Shown here in pieces: positions 23,891 through 35,637 of a stretch of 64,000 nucleotides of DNA (position 1 is its first letter; each line of letters opens with the position of its first letter). Origin of the DNA: Pictodentalium vernedei (Eukaryota > Mollusca > Scaphopoda > Dentaliida > Dentaliidae); assembly GCA_031216915.1 (NCBI GenBank), contig CM062297.1, positions 536,756,971 to 536,820,970 of the forward strand, given 5' to 3'. The notes below the pieces were generated by a model. It did not search any database. It was given only the letters and a program-made list of their open reading frames with translations, and was not told where the DNA came from. The position numbers were made by a program, and so were the translations under genes.

Positions 23891-24745
23891 GGTTGCGACC
23901 TTGCTGGTTGTGATAAAGATGACAGTGAAAAAAGATCCTCACATAGAGGAAGATTTCACGTTAAGACCCACAGTAGACAAGAGAGTAAATTACCCATGAT
24001 CTCTGTGAAGATAGAGATGCTATCAACAGAAATGTATTGTGGTTGTTTATCTTAGCAATACCTGCTGAAACAACAGCGCCGGAGGATACGCGTATCCTAT
24101 CATTCCGTCCTATAGATCAATAGAGCGTTAACAACATTAGCTCAGAGATCTGGACAAGCCAAAACATACGTCTGCAATTGATTAGCAAGCTGTGTCATAA
24201 ATAAATCATCATTGGGCGCTCCCATAGATAGCAAATCTGATTGAATACTTGTTTGTTGAGAGTCCATTCTGACAGCAACAAGCGACCCGTAAGAGAACGG
24301 GAGTCCGATAAAACAATCAGACGACCCGGAATATGACGGACCAAAACTGAACTTGGTGTACTATAACCAACAGACGGATTCTTTCCATTAAATTGAATAA
24401 CGGAAACGAAAGAGTGCCTCCCTGGTTCCGGAGATACGCCACTACTGTCGAATTAAAGGACAGGAATTTGGGCATGCGTTTCTGAATAATGTTCATGCAA
24501 TGACATAAAGCAAGCCTAAAAAACATTATTCCGCGGAAGAAAACTGATTGCTAAGAGACTGCGGAACCCAAAGACCTGGCACTTCGAATCCGTAGGGATC
24601 AGTATTATATCCCAATCTGTTTGACTGGCAACCGTCATAACAGCCACACTCGGGTCCGGCAACTGCGGTGGCACTCTCTGAGTCAACCACCGAATGTTTG
24701 CCCCAGTCTGAATCTCTTGTAACACTAGATAGACAAGAGAACGTG
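23891..24745 (-). pseudogene. DIRS D linker and RNase H fragment, RT deleted
   Basis: The linker (GGAGGATACGCGTATCCTATC region, about 24090) and RNase H (IQTGANIRWLTQRVP at 24516-24725) are present. The catalytic segment reads MTVASQTDWD, so the RNase H Asp is Val here. Directly upstream in gene order the sequence turns into Gag C-terminal sequence at about 24735-24755. The ~1.3 kb encoding RT and the RT-RNase H connection in copy C (18050-19345) is absent. Confidence 0.65.
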
Positions 24746-27660
24746 TAAATCGAGCAATTCATGGATTGCCGAAAAGTTGCCGTCAAAGAGAAGCTCCTCC
24801 GAGAACGAAGCGACTCTGAGAGAGTTCTTAACCTTACTATCCATGTGTGTGGATGTAGCTAGGGCTGCGTCACGTCTAACCAACTCCAATCAGCCACTGA
24901 AGGGCGGAGTTATACGTGAACAAACTACTGCCCTCAAAAGAAATTACATTGAGAATAATATCCCGTAAATCTTTTCTTGAAGACGTAATGATAACGCCTC
25001 AGTAAGGCGGATTACGTATGATAAAGCGTCTAAGTTAAGTCTACTATACATAATGTCGTTCCCAACATTGAAATTGGAAAAGACATAAACGGCGAAAAAG
25101 AATATATGCAGTCTTTAATCACACCGTCTAGACGCATATGAACTCTCGGTATGCCCTGCTCTGCCAAAATAAACTATTCGTATAAATGATAAAATGGCAG
25201 AAATGAGCAACGCGGACAAGAAACTAAACTATCATGCTTAGTAGCAGGCTTGTATATATATATATATAGCGTCGAAAAATAAAACACATGTTGTAATGAC
25301 AATATTGGACTGCGTCGGTAAGTCAGGGACAATGTCCCTGAACCGATCGAAAAATCCGAGTCCAATGACGCTATAAGTCTCTTATCCAAGATCGCAGCAA
25401 TGAAGTCCGAAATAACAATCACTGGAAGATAATGCCAGAAGAAATGAAAGGCATCTTCCGATACTACTAAAGGGAAAACTCGAAATCTTTCGAATCCCTT
25501 TCGCCATCCTGTCGGACCCTATAAAGCGTTCGGTCGTCCGTACCTGATGCAACCGCGGACCGCACCGACCCAGCGCCGTCGGATAATTCCTGATTCGACC
25601 AAGAAACTGTCAATTGCTGGGATGCTGCGAAACAACTGTGCTAACTCGGATAGCACGTCCGTCACTGAGGCCTGAGGAGAAGCGGTCTTACGATGCATTG
25701 CCGCTGGAAGCTCCGTGATCGTTACCCCGTGCATACTACCAATATGCGAGCGAACGGAGTGTATAGGCCTCGTGTCCCTTGGCTACCGGATGGCGCGACC
25801 TATTCGCCGTGGAATCACTGAATGCCGAAACTGATCGGATACTCAAGGTCACGTAGCCAATGTGCGGTCGTGTGCCCTGCTGTGAGGATGAGGAAGCATT
25901 AAGGACAGTCTCTCGGACTGTCAATATAACGGAGCGTCCTGACCGACGGACATATGCTCCGAATGTAAAATATCTGAACCACAACATGCGGTCCCCTATG
26001 TTGTTGGACGAGAGAGGGACCTCTCTCGCTCACAGCCCGGACGGACCTGGACAAGCCAGGAACCGGACTAACAGGCTTCCTCCGATCTGTCCTCAATCTG
26101 CCGTCACTGGGTGAGTACTAAAGTAATTAAAGTGCTCGCATCACCCAAATCTCCTTCCTAGACCGCAACGGACGAACCCGGAAGCCGAACCATTCGATGA
26201 ATGTACGCTACACCGGGTGAGCTAGCAAATGTCACTCCGTAGGCGATAGACATATTCCATGAGCACTTATTGCCGCTAGCTCTTCATTAACTATGACGAC
26301 AGAGGCACACTTTTGAAAGACATCTCCATAACTCTTCGAACAAGAAACCAGAAATGCTTGGTTAGCAAGCATAAAATAATAATATATATAGCGTCGTTCA
26401 ATAATTCGAAAGTTTGTGTGACATTATTGGACTATGTCGGAACTGAGGGACGATGTCCCTGAACCGAACCAAAAATTTCTAAGTCCACCGACGCTATCAG
26501 TTTCTTATCCGGCATCGCAGCATTCTGGTCCGACGAAAGAAGCTGTAGAAGACCAAGTCAGATGACATACACGACAGCATATGTTGTTCCGAAAGGGAAA
26601 GCTCGAAATCCTCCGAATCCCTTTCGGTATCCCGTCGGACCGGATGAAACTTTCCGCGGAGCGTCCCGACCCAGCATCGTCGGATAAAATATATGCGACA
26701 GATTCAGTTGATGCTGGGATGCTGTGATAAACTGTGCTATTAAGGAAAGCACGTCCGTTCCCGAGGCCTGTGCAGTAGCGGTCTTACGATGCATTGCCGC
26801 CGGAAGCTCCGTGTACGTTGACTCCCGCACACTTCCTATGAGAACGTCCGGAGTCTGCAGGCCTCGTGTCCCTGGCTACCGGATGGTGTGACCTGGTCGC
26901 CGAAGAATCCTTGATCGGCGAAGCTGGTAATATATCGGCGGTCACGCAGCCAAGGTGCGGTCGTGTGCGCTGACGAGAAGAGGAAGCCTTAGCAGTCTCC
27001 GCGGACTGCCTATACAACGGAGCGTCCCGAGCGACGGACGTATGCTCCGCTTGCGACACATTTTCTACCACAACATCTGGGGCCAGATGTTGTTGAACGA
27101 GAGAGGGGCCTCTCTCGCTTGCCATCCAGATGGACCGGAACGAGCTATGAACCGGACTAAAAGGCTTCCTCCGTTCTCCCTCCGATCCGCCGTCACTGGG
27201 TGTGCATTAGGTTAATTTATAGTGCTCGCATCACCCCAAAATTCCTTCTAGACCACAACGGACGAACCCGGCTGCCGAACCATTCGGTGAATGGACGCTA
27301 CACCGGGCGAGCTAGCGGACGTCAAAGGCCGTCGAACCTACTAGGGTCCTCTTAGGCAATTGGCGTATTTACATGAGCACTTTTCCGCTAGCCCTTCATT
27401 AATTGTGACGACGGAGGCACACTGTTGGAAGACATCACAGATACATCACCCTAATCTTGATCGTCTGAAATAGAAATTGATAAAGTACAGTGACCCTGCG
27501 GGGAAAGGACCGGAGTGTCCAAATCCCCAATAACATACCGTGACATACGCTTCCCATATTGTCATCGAAATCATACGATACAGAACAGGAGTTAATGCGA
27601 GTACACTGACCACATATAGAATGATAATAAAGTCAGAGGAAGACTTCCTCTTAAAACAAT
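24746..27660 (-). pseudogene. DIRS D Gag region with a ~1.1 kb duplicated module
   Basis: The Gag C-terminal fragment (DAALA..SKVK type, about 24800-24900) abuts RNase H. Further upstream two related modules of about 1.1 kb (about 25250-26384 and 26385-27480) each contain a TATATAGCGTCG..CGACGCTAT inverted repeat, the CCTCGTGTCCCTTGGCTACCGG block, the ACAACAT..ATGTTGTTG palindrome, an AGAGAGG..CCTCTCTCGC hairpin, and the GTCACTGGGTG and GACGACRGAGGCACAC blocks. Copy C has one such module. No frame is open throughout. Confidence 0.6.
25258..25375. repeat. GCGTCG/CGACGC inverted-repeat unit in DIRS D Gag
   Basis: A ~115 bp segment bounded by AGCGTCG and GACGCTAT with an internal GGGACAATGTCCCT hairpin, preceded by a TA repeat. 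Related units lie at about 26386-26498, 41930-42012, 54375-54485 and 55427-55538. It may be a tiny inserted element or a structured part of the module. Confidence 0.5.
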
Positions 27661-28609
27661 TGATCAATATCCTTTCAATGTGAAAAGAAAACAAGTTCTG
27701 GTACTCGCACTAACCCCTGGCAATCAAAATACATAATAATAATATGATCCATTAATATAGAAAAAATAATTGAAATCAAAATATTTTGAAAAAATATTTT
27801 TTCAGAACAGCCCAAGTTTCTGAAAAGTAACGTTGAGCCCCAATGGATCCCAAGCCTAAGTGTGGACAAAAATTTTAAAAATATTTTAAACAATTTATTC
27901 AACACTTACGAACAATAATAATGTATCTAGTTATGACTAAAATAACATCAAGATATTATTTTTTAGAAATCCCCCCCTCACACAGAGGGCTGTTGTAAAT
28001 GTAAACAATGAGTGTAAAAACACTAAAATAAGACTCCAGGCACCCAGGCCCGAAATCAGTTACCAAAAATACACTATCTGATGCAAAACAGAGACTTCCA
28101 GGGAAGAAACTGCAGAACATCAGATGGTAGATGCAGAACACAACGCCTAACCACCCGTAGGTGAAGACGTAAACATGGGGAAAAGAACAGAATTCATTCT
28201 GTTATTCAGCTAAAACTCCCAAGAAAATTTAGTAATAATAATTACAAAAACTATGCCAAAAGCATGGGAGAATAGCAAGGGGGAACTTAAAGGACAGGGA
28301 GAGAGGAAAACACTTAAAAAACAGTGTAACTAAATAATCAGAATGACAACAAAATGGCTGCTGCCTCGAAAATAGGTAACTTAACATAATTTCATTAAAA
28401 AATTTTAAGTTACAGCCCTGATAATATTCTGTCACACATTTTTTTCCTCTCCTCCTTCTCTATCCTCCTTAGAATCACCATTTCACTAATATTTATGTGT
28501 CTGGCATCATTTAAACTGAGATTTATAAGCACAAAGATCAGTCAGATGTTAACTGATGAAGGGCCAAACTTAGAATGATTAATGGCGCCAATTTCGGAAC
28601 GTCCTTGAC

Positions 28610-28625
28610 ACTGCGCATGCGCAGT
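28610..28625. promoter_or_regulatory. NRF1-like palindrome, right (gene-5') ITR of DIRS D
   Basis: ACTGCGCATGCGCAGT, perfect palindrome, about 150 bp inside the gene-sense 5' end, with TGGCGCCA 15-20 bp further in. It is intact at the gene-5' side in D, F and G. Confidence 0.5.
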
Positions 28626-29235
28626 AGGGGCGAAGTGTGGAGGGCCTTTCAGGACATGTTTTCTTTGGTTTTAGATGCAAATTTTGGGGATTGGGGGGCA
28701 AAATTTGTGTTTGGCCCTATATTTTAAGAGTTAGCACCAGCTATGTCTGGGTCATTGGTACAGTATAAAAATATTACAGCATACGGTGTTTTTGAAACGA
28801 CAATGTGACAGTATTGGCGATACATCCTGGTGTTTCGCTGCGGCAATAGCTTTTCCGACATGGGATTATGAATTCTATACTGTGCCGAGTGCCCGAATAT
28901 TTCAAAGTTAAACCCGGTGATTTAATTTTTATTGTAGCAAATGAATACCAGTTCCACTTTTTATTCCTGTTACTTAAACCAGCAGTAATATATTCAGGTT
29001 TTCCCAAATTCTCAGACTTCATAGTTTAGGCACGTCATAGCTGCACATCCTCCAAAGTATGGAGGTAATGAATTACTGCAAGTGACATCTGCAGGTGGAT
29101 TTCCCACTCGTCAAAACAACTTTCAATAACTGACTAAATTACTCTCAAAATTTCTTCTGTTAGCTCTTTACCCAACATCAACGGCCAAATTCGGCCAGCA
29201 CTATACACAAAAATCTCCATTCAATTTTTATTATG

Positions 29236-29360
29236 TTTTAAATTTTTGTCCAAAAAACATAGCTTATGACCTCTCATTGGAACGAGCTCGATGATCTCGA
29301 GTCGTTCCAAAGAGGGGTCATAAGCTATGTTTTGAGACAAAAGTTTGAAATTTTTAAATG
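29236..29360. repeat. Long imperfect palindrome
   Basis: The arms AACATAGCTTATGACC and GGTCATAAGCTATGTT, extended by TTGGAACGA/TCGTTCCAA inside and TTTTGTC/GACAAAA outside, surround a short central GATGATC. It could form a hairpin of about 55 bp per arm. Confidence 0.8.
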
Positions 29361-29468
29361 TTATCCAAGAATTTATTTTGCAAGCATCGTCTGCTCTCCA
29401 CATTGGGTACAGGTTTAAGAGACAACCGAGAAGATGGGTACTGCAGTGGCGGTTCAAGAATTTCACAA

Positions 29469-29488
29469 GGGGGGGGGGGGGGGGGGGG
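29469..29488 (+). repeat. G20 homopolymer
   Basis: An uninterrupted G run after TTTCACAA inside element X. The plus-strand poly-Gly frame over it is an artefact. Confidence 0.85.
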
Positions 29489-29696
29489 AGGTGGTAATTA
29501 TCCTCCTAGTATCAGTATGATGCATGGCATCATCCGAGTTGGGTTGAGAGTAACAAGTTTGGTCGATTTTTTTCCCTTCCCTTCCCCAACCCCACCCAAA
29601 ATGGCAAGACTGGTTTTCTCGGCAATTTCGAGGTTGCTATGACCGTCTGCCCCAGTTACCATAAGATGTTGCGGTGTTGTTCTCACAACCATAAAT

Positions 29697-29921
29697 TCAA
29701 GTAATGTATTCCTGGTATGGCGTCATTTCGCTTTCGTGGGGACATGCTTTATCGATCGGAAGGGTCCTGAATTGAATTTGGATGCCGTGTTTTAAAATAG
29801 CTCCGGAAAAAGGCACGCGTGGGTGGATCTGATCTGTTTCGACAACAATCCACTTCACCGAATTTCCGGGGCTGTAAATATCTGCCAGATATGTCACAAG
29901 AATCGTGTTATAATTTGACAT
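29697..29921 (-). CDS. Unrecognised 74-codon open frame in element X
   Basis: The frame runs from MSNYNTILVTYLADIY to PYQEYIT and stop. The local sequence is more GC-rich than its surroundings, and composition (mixed charged and hydrophobic residues, few repeats) is more protein-like than the other frames in the window. I do not recognise a family. It could be a piece of a transposase or a fragment of a captured exon, or chance. No splice sites are convincing. Confidence 0.15.
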   Translation of the reverse strand: MSNYNTILVTYLADIYSPGNSVKWIVVETDQIHPRVPFSGAILKHGIQIQFRTLPIDKACPHESEMTPYQEYIT

Positions 29922-30290
29922 TTGGGTGGATTATGATGTTATTCCCCTGACAAAAGCAGGTAAATTCCTTTGGTGTTCAAAAATGAAAAAATTTATTGTA
30001 ATTTATATATTTTTTATACTTACCAATGACCCAGACTTAGATGGTGCTAACCCCAAAATATCTAGGGCCAAACACAAATTTTGCCCCCCATTTCCCAAAA
30101 TTTGCATGCAAAATCGAAAATTAGAAGTCCTAACTGGCCCTCCATACATTTCACCCTCCGCGCATGCACAGATGCCAGGAAGTCACCGAATCTGGCGCCA
30201 ATAAAATCATTCTTTGTAGAAAAAAGATTATAATAATTCAGCGGGGAGGTATGAGTGCCCAGTACTGCCCACTCATGGGAGGGCCATTCC

Positions 30291-30380
30291 CATCTGGGTC
30301 ACTGGTAAGTATAAAAAATATATAAATTACAAAAATTTTTTCCTATTTTTATACTGTAACCAATGACCCAGACTTAGCTG
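30291..30380 (-). repeat. ICR of DIRS E
   Basis: Complement of both termini as in the other copies. The central trinucleotide is CCT (AGG on the gene strand), which does not match the left flank ATG, the one mismatch among copies B, D, E, F and G. Confidence 0.8.
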
Positions 30381-31331
30381 AATCGTAGAAAGGCAGAGGG
30401 CCTAGAACTTCCGAAATATTAGATCAACATTGATCAAATCCTTCAATCCATGATGAAGAAATTAGAATTTAGATGTATGTCTCTTAATACCATAATAGAA
30501 GAGACATAACCTAATATGGATCCCAGTAATGTAAATCCTAAATCTGAGCATAAAATCATGTTAATTAGGATGTAACAATGTAATTATAGCATACTGAGAA
30601 TGAGAGAAAATTTCCCAGAAACCTACGCCACACAATAATACTGCAGCTGATCACCAAACACAGTACGGACAAGACAGCTTCCTCAATAGTTACATACCCC
30701 ATAAGGCAGAGAAGTGGACAAAATGACCCCCCCCCCTTTTTTTTTTTTAACATAACTTCAAAAGAAAGAGGGGAGAGCTCTGGAATCAATAAGCAGAACC
30801 TGGAAACGATATAAAAAAATATCGATCAGGCACTCAACAAATTAATTCATGAATAATAAATGGTGCTTAACACCACTTCACAAGCCAAGGCTATAGCGAT
30901 GATTTTGGTAAATAACATTATCTGCTATAAAATATGCACTGCAGACGCTGTATACATGGTAAAACGAAATCAGTGAGAAATTAATTATAACATATACATA
31001 CAAAAGCGGTATAAGATGAACAATCTTTGCAGAGAAAACACGCTTCAAGATCATTCACAGGAGGCCTCTGTAATATTAAATCCGGTAAAAAACACTCTCC
31101 AATATGTACTATTTGGTATCTATAACTATAAAACACGTGAGAAAATGTGATTTGAGAACCGACAAAATAGAAACCAGGATCTAGAAATGGAGGTAGGTAT
31201 TATAAAGCGACTCCAAAATCAGAACATAAATACCGGAAACAAATGCAACAGAACAGCATATATGTGTATGAAGATGCCATCCAACACGACCCAGACGCAA
31301 AGTATGTATGTATTAAAAAATATACGCAACA

Positions 31332-31376
31332 GCGTGAGTGTGTGTGTGTGTGTGGCGGGGGGTGGGGGGGGGGGGG
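31332..31376 (+). repeat. GT microsatellite grading into G-rich tract in DIRS E
   Basis: (GT)n followed by G-rich sequence, at the same place as 7451-7489 in copy B. The open frames over it are low-complexity artefacts. Confidence 0.8.
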
Positions 31377-31439
31377 AATTCAAATATATGTCGAAACCTC
31401 CTCACCTACATTACTAATCATTGCTGGTGCAGACAGCAA

Positions 31440-32300
31440 TAATATAGTGATCATAAAGCTCTTTCACGTCTGAATACTCCGTAATGCCACTGAGAGCAGA
31501 GAATGACATGAAGAATAAAACTTCCCTTAAAGAAGAAAACCGTCTAATGGGGAAGCTTCTGGCGAATGCTCAATAGCAGACCCCATTATCTCAATGAACT
31601 CAACAGAAACAAATGAATAGAAGGATACACGTATCCTATCATTCATTCCCATGAAAACGGCTGAGCGTCGATGCATGCACTCAAAGCCTATACTAGCGAC
31701 ACATATAATGGAAAATATTATTCCCATGCACTGAAAACTTAACTATCCTGAAGAGATCCCACATAAGATCATATAATAGCCAAACAGTTAGAATAAGCAC
31801 AAGATATAGCAAGCCGTTACTTATGCGCTGAAATCTTAAGCATTGACTGCTAATAGGAAGATAAATAACCCAAGCAGTACGAATAGCTAACTGACTTATT
31901 TAGCAATAGAATGAACATAATGCCCCTTCTATTGAAAAACAATGACAACAAAAGCATAACTTCTCTTCTGATAAACTCTGATGTGCATAGAGAGACCGTC
32001 GGACTCAGGATAGTAACGCAATATATGAACTCACGTCCGAAATAATTGAGAAAACCGTAATATATGCTCAAACTTGACTTTATGTTAAAAGATTCTCTAA
32101 AGCAAAACAGGTCAAGAGGAAAAAACGTCTACCACTCCAGTTAATAACTGGAGTAGACATATGTGTAAGCGACCCATCGAAATAACCGTCCAAGCCGCTC
32201 CACACAACTCCATCCGGCGCACAAAACTATCGCTGTTAATGCGTTAGATAACAGATAAAAGCGAGCCAAACAGGTGGTCAATTCGCTCTGTGAAACAGAT
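31440..32300 (-). pseudogene. Decayed linker, recombinase and RNase H blocks of DIRS E
   Basis: The order matches copy B: linker (31540-31730, with ACGTATCCTATCATTC), recombinase C-terminal block (31780-31990), then RNase H block (about 31995-32290). All frames are broken and no YLDD is seen. Confidence 0.5.
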
Positions 32301-33059
32301 GAACCAGCCAAATGAATAGTGGGATACATGAATCCTATCATAAATCCCATGAGATATTATCTAGTTCACAAAACAAGTGATCTAAAGAACTATACACGCT
32401 ACAATTGCCGAACTTTCGCTTATCGACTGAAAGATAATAATAGAGAACCTAATTGTCCACTTCCAGTCAAAATCGGCCGGACCGAGTTCTATAAGAGCCT
32501 AGAACCACTGGCTCAGGGGAGTCTGATCAGTAACTCAGAGTCTGACGAGAAACCCCTATCCAAGTGGCTGAATAGACAAACCTAAAGAATTTTTTATAGG
32601 AGAGAAACCTATACCTTCGCTATGAGCCTTATAAGCAAAATGAGTCTAGGACAAACTCTCCTACTCTTCTGTTGGCTGTGGTCGATTAGACCCCAACTTA
32701 AAGAGTCGAGAATATATGCTTTCTTGTAGTTAATCCTACAATAATGAAAGCTTACCATCAAAGACTTAGGTATACCTATACCTTGCTATGAGTCCTTATA
32801 GACAATTTGAGTCTAGGACAACCTCTCGTACTCTTTCTGCTGGTGATGGTACATTAGACCCCAGCTTAAAGAGACGAGAATTAATTCTTATCATAAAACT
32901 AGAGTTGGAAGACTAAAGCGACCTATGGCAAGTTTCCCACCTAGTCAAATGCAAAGATGAAGACACAAGGCTTCGTTGCATCAGAAAAACACTCACTTAA
33001 CATAAGTTAAGACCCAGAAATAAATACTAGGTCTGGAAAGAATTTTAAAAGGTACAAAA

Positions 33060-35637
33060 GACCACAAAATTCCTTCCATATAGACGATGTGTCACAGTAC
33101 TTAAAATTAAGTTACATAAGACCATGAGACTAAATTCACTCTGACTAAGAAATTATCTTCTCAATTGCGTCCGAGTGAACAGCTAAATGATGAAGGTAAG
33201 GCTAAAACTAGGATCTTAGCCTGCTCAATCAACGCTGAGGAACTCTCTACATCTTCCCCTGTTGTTTTTAAAAGTATGTGAACCATCACAAACGATTAAA
33301 AATACAGAGGAAGAAGATAAGAAACCGAATTACTTTTTCTGCCGGAAGATAAATATGGTGTCGTCTGCAGAATAGAAGATCTGTGACACCCGTGTAGACT
33401 TAACCAGAAAAAGACCTTATTACCCTGCTCTTTACCTGGATGAAGTCAGCGTCGAACTAGCGGTTTCTCATAATTGCTCGCAGCATTTTGAATCACTGGA
33501 ACAAGATCAAGGAAATGATAATGTATGATATCTATATCATCCAAGAGTTGTTCCGGAAGGATAAGTTATCCTATCCATCATATGTTCAAATCAGTTAGAA
33601 TCACAGTCACCAGCATCTAAACAGGCAGGTGCCTGGACCAAATAAGCACTATGCAACAGCTCAAGATTTGAAATCGACGTTGAGTGCTTCTGCCTTAGCA
33701 GGAATACTGCGATTAGCTGTGCAACTGCGACAGCAAGTCCGTTATAGAGGCCTGAGGAGCAGCGGTCACGAAGAGCCTCTTCGCCGGTTGCTCCTAGGAC
33801 AGGGAGTCCAATATAGTTATTACTGCGGACGACCCGATGAATGAAGCCTCATCTCCTTGGCTACTAGATGGAGCAACTTCTTACTAAAGATGGACCTTTG
33901 ACGATGAAGACCGGAAAACCTGAGTCACATAGCCAAGGTGCGGTCGGGAGTGCTTGTTCCTCTTCTTTTCTCTTTACCGGACAATAGCTATGTACGTAAG
34001 CACAGACTGACGCAAGTTCCTACCAACAACACCTGGCTCCAGATGTCGTTGAAAGAGAGAGAGGGGATCCCTCTTGCTCGTGCATACCTCAGAACTTGCC
34101 GCCGTCTTCTTCCTTCCATCAACACTAGGTGAGCATGGATTCGATCAACAGTGCTCGCTACAGCCTATTCTCTCACCATTGCCACAGACATACCTGGCAT
34201 CACATCACCCACATACGAGTGAGATCTGCCGGTTGAGCTAGCTGTTTTTAGACAAGGGACATAAGCCTCCGTGAAACCTAGCCCTTGTCTTTTTAAAATC
34301 ATTGAGCAGTCTCCAACTATCTCTAAATACAATGCATATGCGACACATCCGGAGTCACGGTCCAAGTATCCAATCTTAACCGTTTCACCGCCGACAGGGA
34401 ACTGACACCACTCATCGGGTTTTATAGCCTTGTGCAATATAAAGATCACTTTATCAGTTATGTAGAGGAAACCATAAGACTAGCCGGCCTCGGACCTTAT
34501 CGGTTTCCTCCTTCCGTCATCACTGGGTGAGCATAATTGCATATCATATCGTTCGCTCCACCCTATATGATCTCTCTTTTTCTAGCCCAGATTGTCTACA
34601 CCCGGCGTAATAGTTCTCAGGGACCTGAGTAACTACTTCACCGTTCAAGCTTACTAGCGACAACGGACATGCGCGTTCGTGTGTGCTTTTCAAACATAGA
34701 GGAAGCTATAAGACTGGCCACCGCGGCAGTCTAGGAAGGAGCGTCCCGTGGATGTAAGTTTCAAATGACACAAGTTCGTACCAACAACCTCTGTCCCCAG
34801 ATGTTGTTATAAGAGAGAGGGACCTCTCTCTTGCTCTCAGTCACGGACGACCTGAACGAACATACCTCAGAACTTGTCCGACAAGTTCCTACCAACAACC
34901 TCTGGACGCAGATGTTGTTATAAGGGGCCTCTCTCTTGCTCGCAAACACGAAAGACCTGGATAAGCATATCTCAGAACTTGACCGCCAAGTTCCTACCAA
35001 CAACATCTGGCCCCAGAGTTATTATAAGAGAGAGGGACCTCTCTCTTGCTCGCAATCACGGACGACCTGGACGAGCGTACCTCCGAACTTGTCTGACCGA
35101 CACAAGTTCCTACCAACAACCTGTGATCGCAGATGTTGTTATAAGAGAGAGGGACCTCTCTCTTGCTCACAATCACGGAAGACCTGTACAAGCATACCTC
35201 AGAACTTGACCGCCAAGTTCCTACCAACAACCTCTGATCGCAGATGTTATTATAAGAGAGAGGGACCTCCCTCTTGCTTGCGATCACGAAGACCTGGGCG
35301 AGCATACCTCGGAACTTGTCTACGTCCTCCTTCCCATGCTTCCTCCTTCCCGTCGTCACAGGGTGAGCATGTTCGTACGTTTATAGTGCTTGCTACACCC
35401 TTATTCCTCTTCTCGACCGCAACGGACATACTCGGCATCACGTCCCTCACATACGAGTTAGATCTGCTGGTCGAGCAAGATGGCGACAAGGTCATCAATC
35501 CTACTAAGGATCTAGGCCTTGTCTAATACCTGAGCACTTTTGCCGCCAGCTCTTGATTGATTTGCGACGACAGCACACTTCTCGATGGCGTCACGAAGCC
35601 ACATCATGTTCCTGTTCCTCTGTAAATAGAAACTAAT
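33060..35637 (-). pseudogene. Degenerate Gag region of DIRS E with five tandem modules
   Basis: The Gag region resembles copy B. A ~110 bp module (CAAGTTCCTACCAACAAC, CAGATGTTGTTATAAG, AGAGAGGGACCTCTCTCTTGCTC, ACGACCTGGACGAGC..ACCTCAGAACTTG in short pieces) is tandemly repeated near 34770, 34880, 34988, 35105 and 35215. The open frames on both strands at 34874-35526 and 34994-35359 are translations of this array. Confidence 0.55.
34760..35330. repeat. ~110 bp tandem array in Gag region of DIRS E (5 units)
   Basis: The units are recognised by the recurring TTCCTACCAACAAC start and the CTCTCTCTTGCTC hairpin half. Copy B has three dispersed units and copy C one, so this array expanded locally. 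Confidence 0.8.

Larger units (their letters stand above)
21895..28772 (-). mobile_element. DIRS copy D, full length, RT-less (6.88 kb)
   Basis: Left ITR 21895-22119, ICR 22194-22282, right ITR 28571-28772. The left flank trinucleotide is GTT and the right ATT. In gene order it has a Gag with duplicated 5' modules, a Gag-RNase H junction lacking the RT, linker, and tyrosine recombinase. It is nearly identical to copy G over long stretches; for example the frames at 22149-22355 and 51257-51463 translate identically. It is inserted in element X. Confidence 0.88.
28773..29985. mobile_element. Element X, middle part (between DIRS D and DIRS E)
   Basis: This 1.2 kb carries a ~120 bp palindrome (29236-29360), a 20-base G run (29469-29488) and a 74-codon open frame on the minus strand at 29697-29921. 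By reconstruction it is the middle of the element that split DIRS C. I recognise no protein family in it. Confidence 0.4.
29986..35637 (-). mobile_element. DIRS copy E, main part (interrupted by HINE-3)
   Basis: Left ITR 29986-30215, ICR 30291-30380, then the same scrambled interior as copy B, and Gag up to AATAGAAACTAAT at 35637. It continues at 44677. The two parts total 6.90 kb, matching copy B at 6.93 kb. Left flank ATG (29983-29985), right flank ATA. Coding frames are destroyed. Confidence 0.87.

Noticed and set aside
29358-29642. Plus-strand Gly-rich frame in element X
   Set aside because: It runs through the G20 homopolymer and a Pro-rich low-complexity stretch.
34874-35526. Plus-strand frames of 111 and 196 codons as a gene
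   Set aside because: They read the ~110 bp tandem array in the Gag region of DIRS E, antisense to the element, with near-identical peptides per unit.
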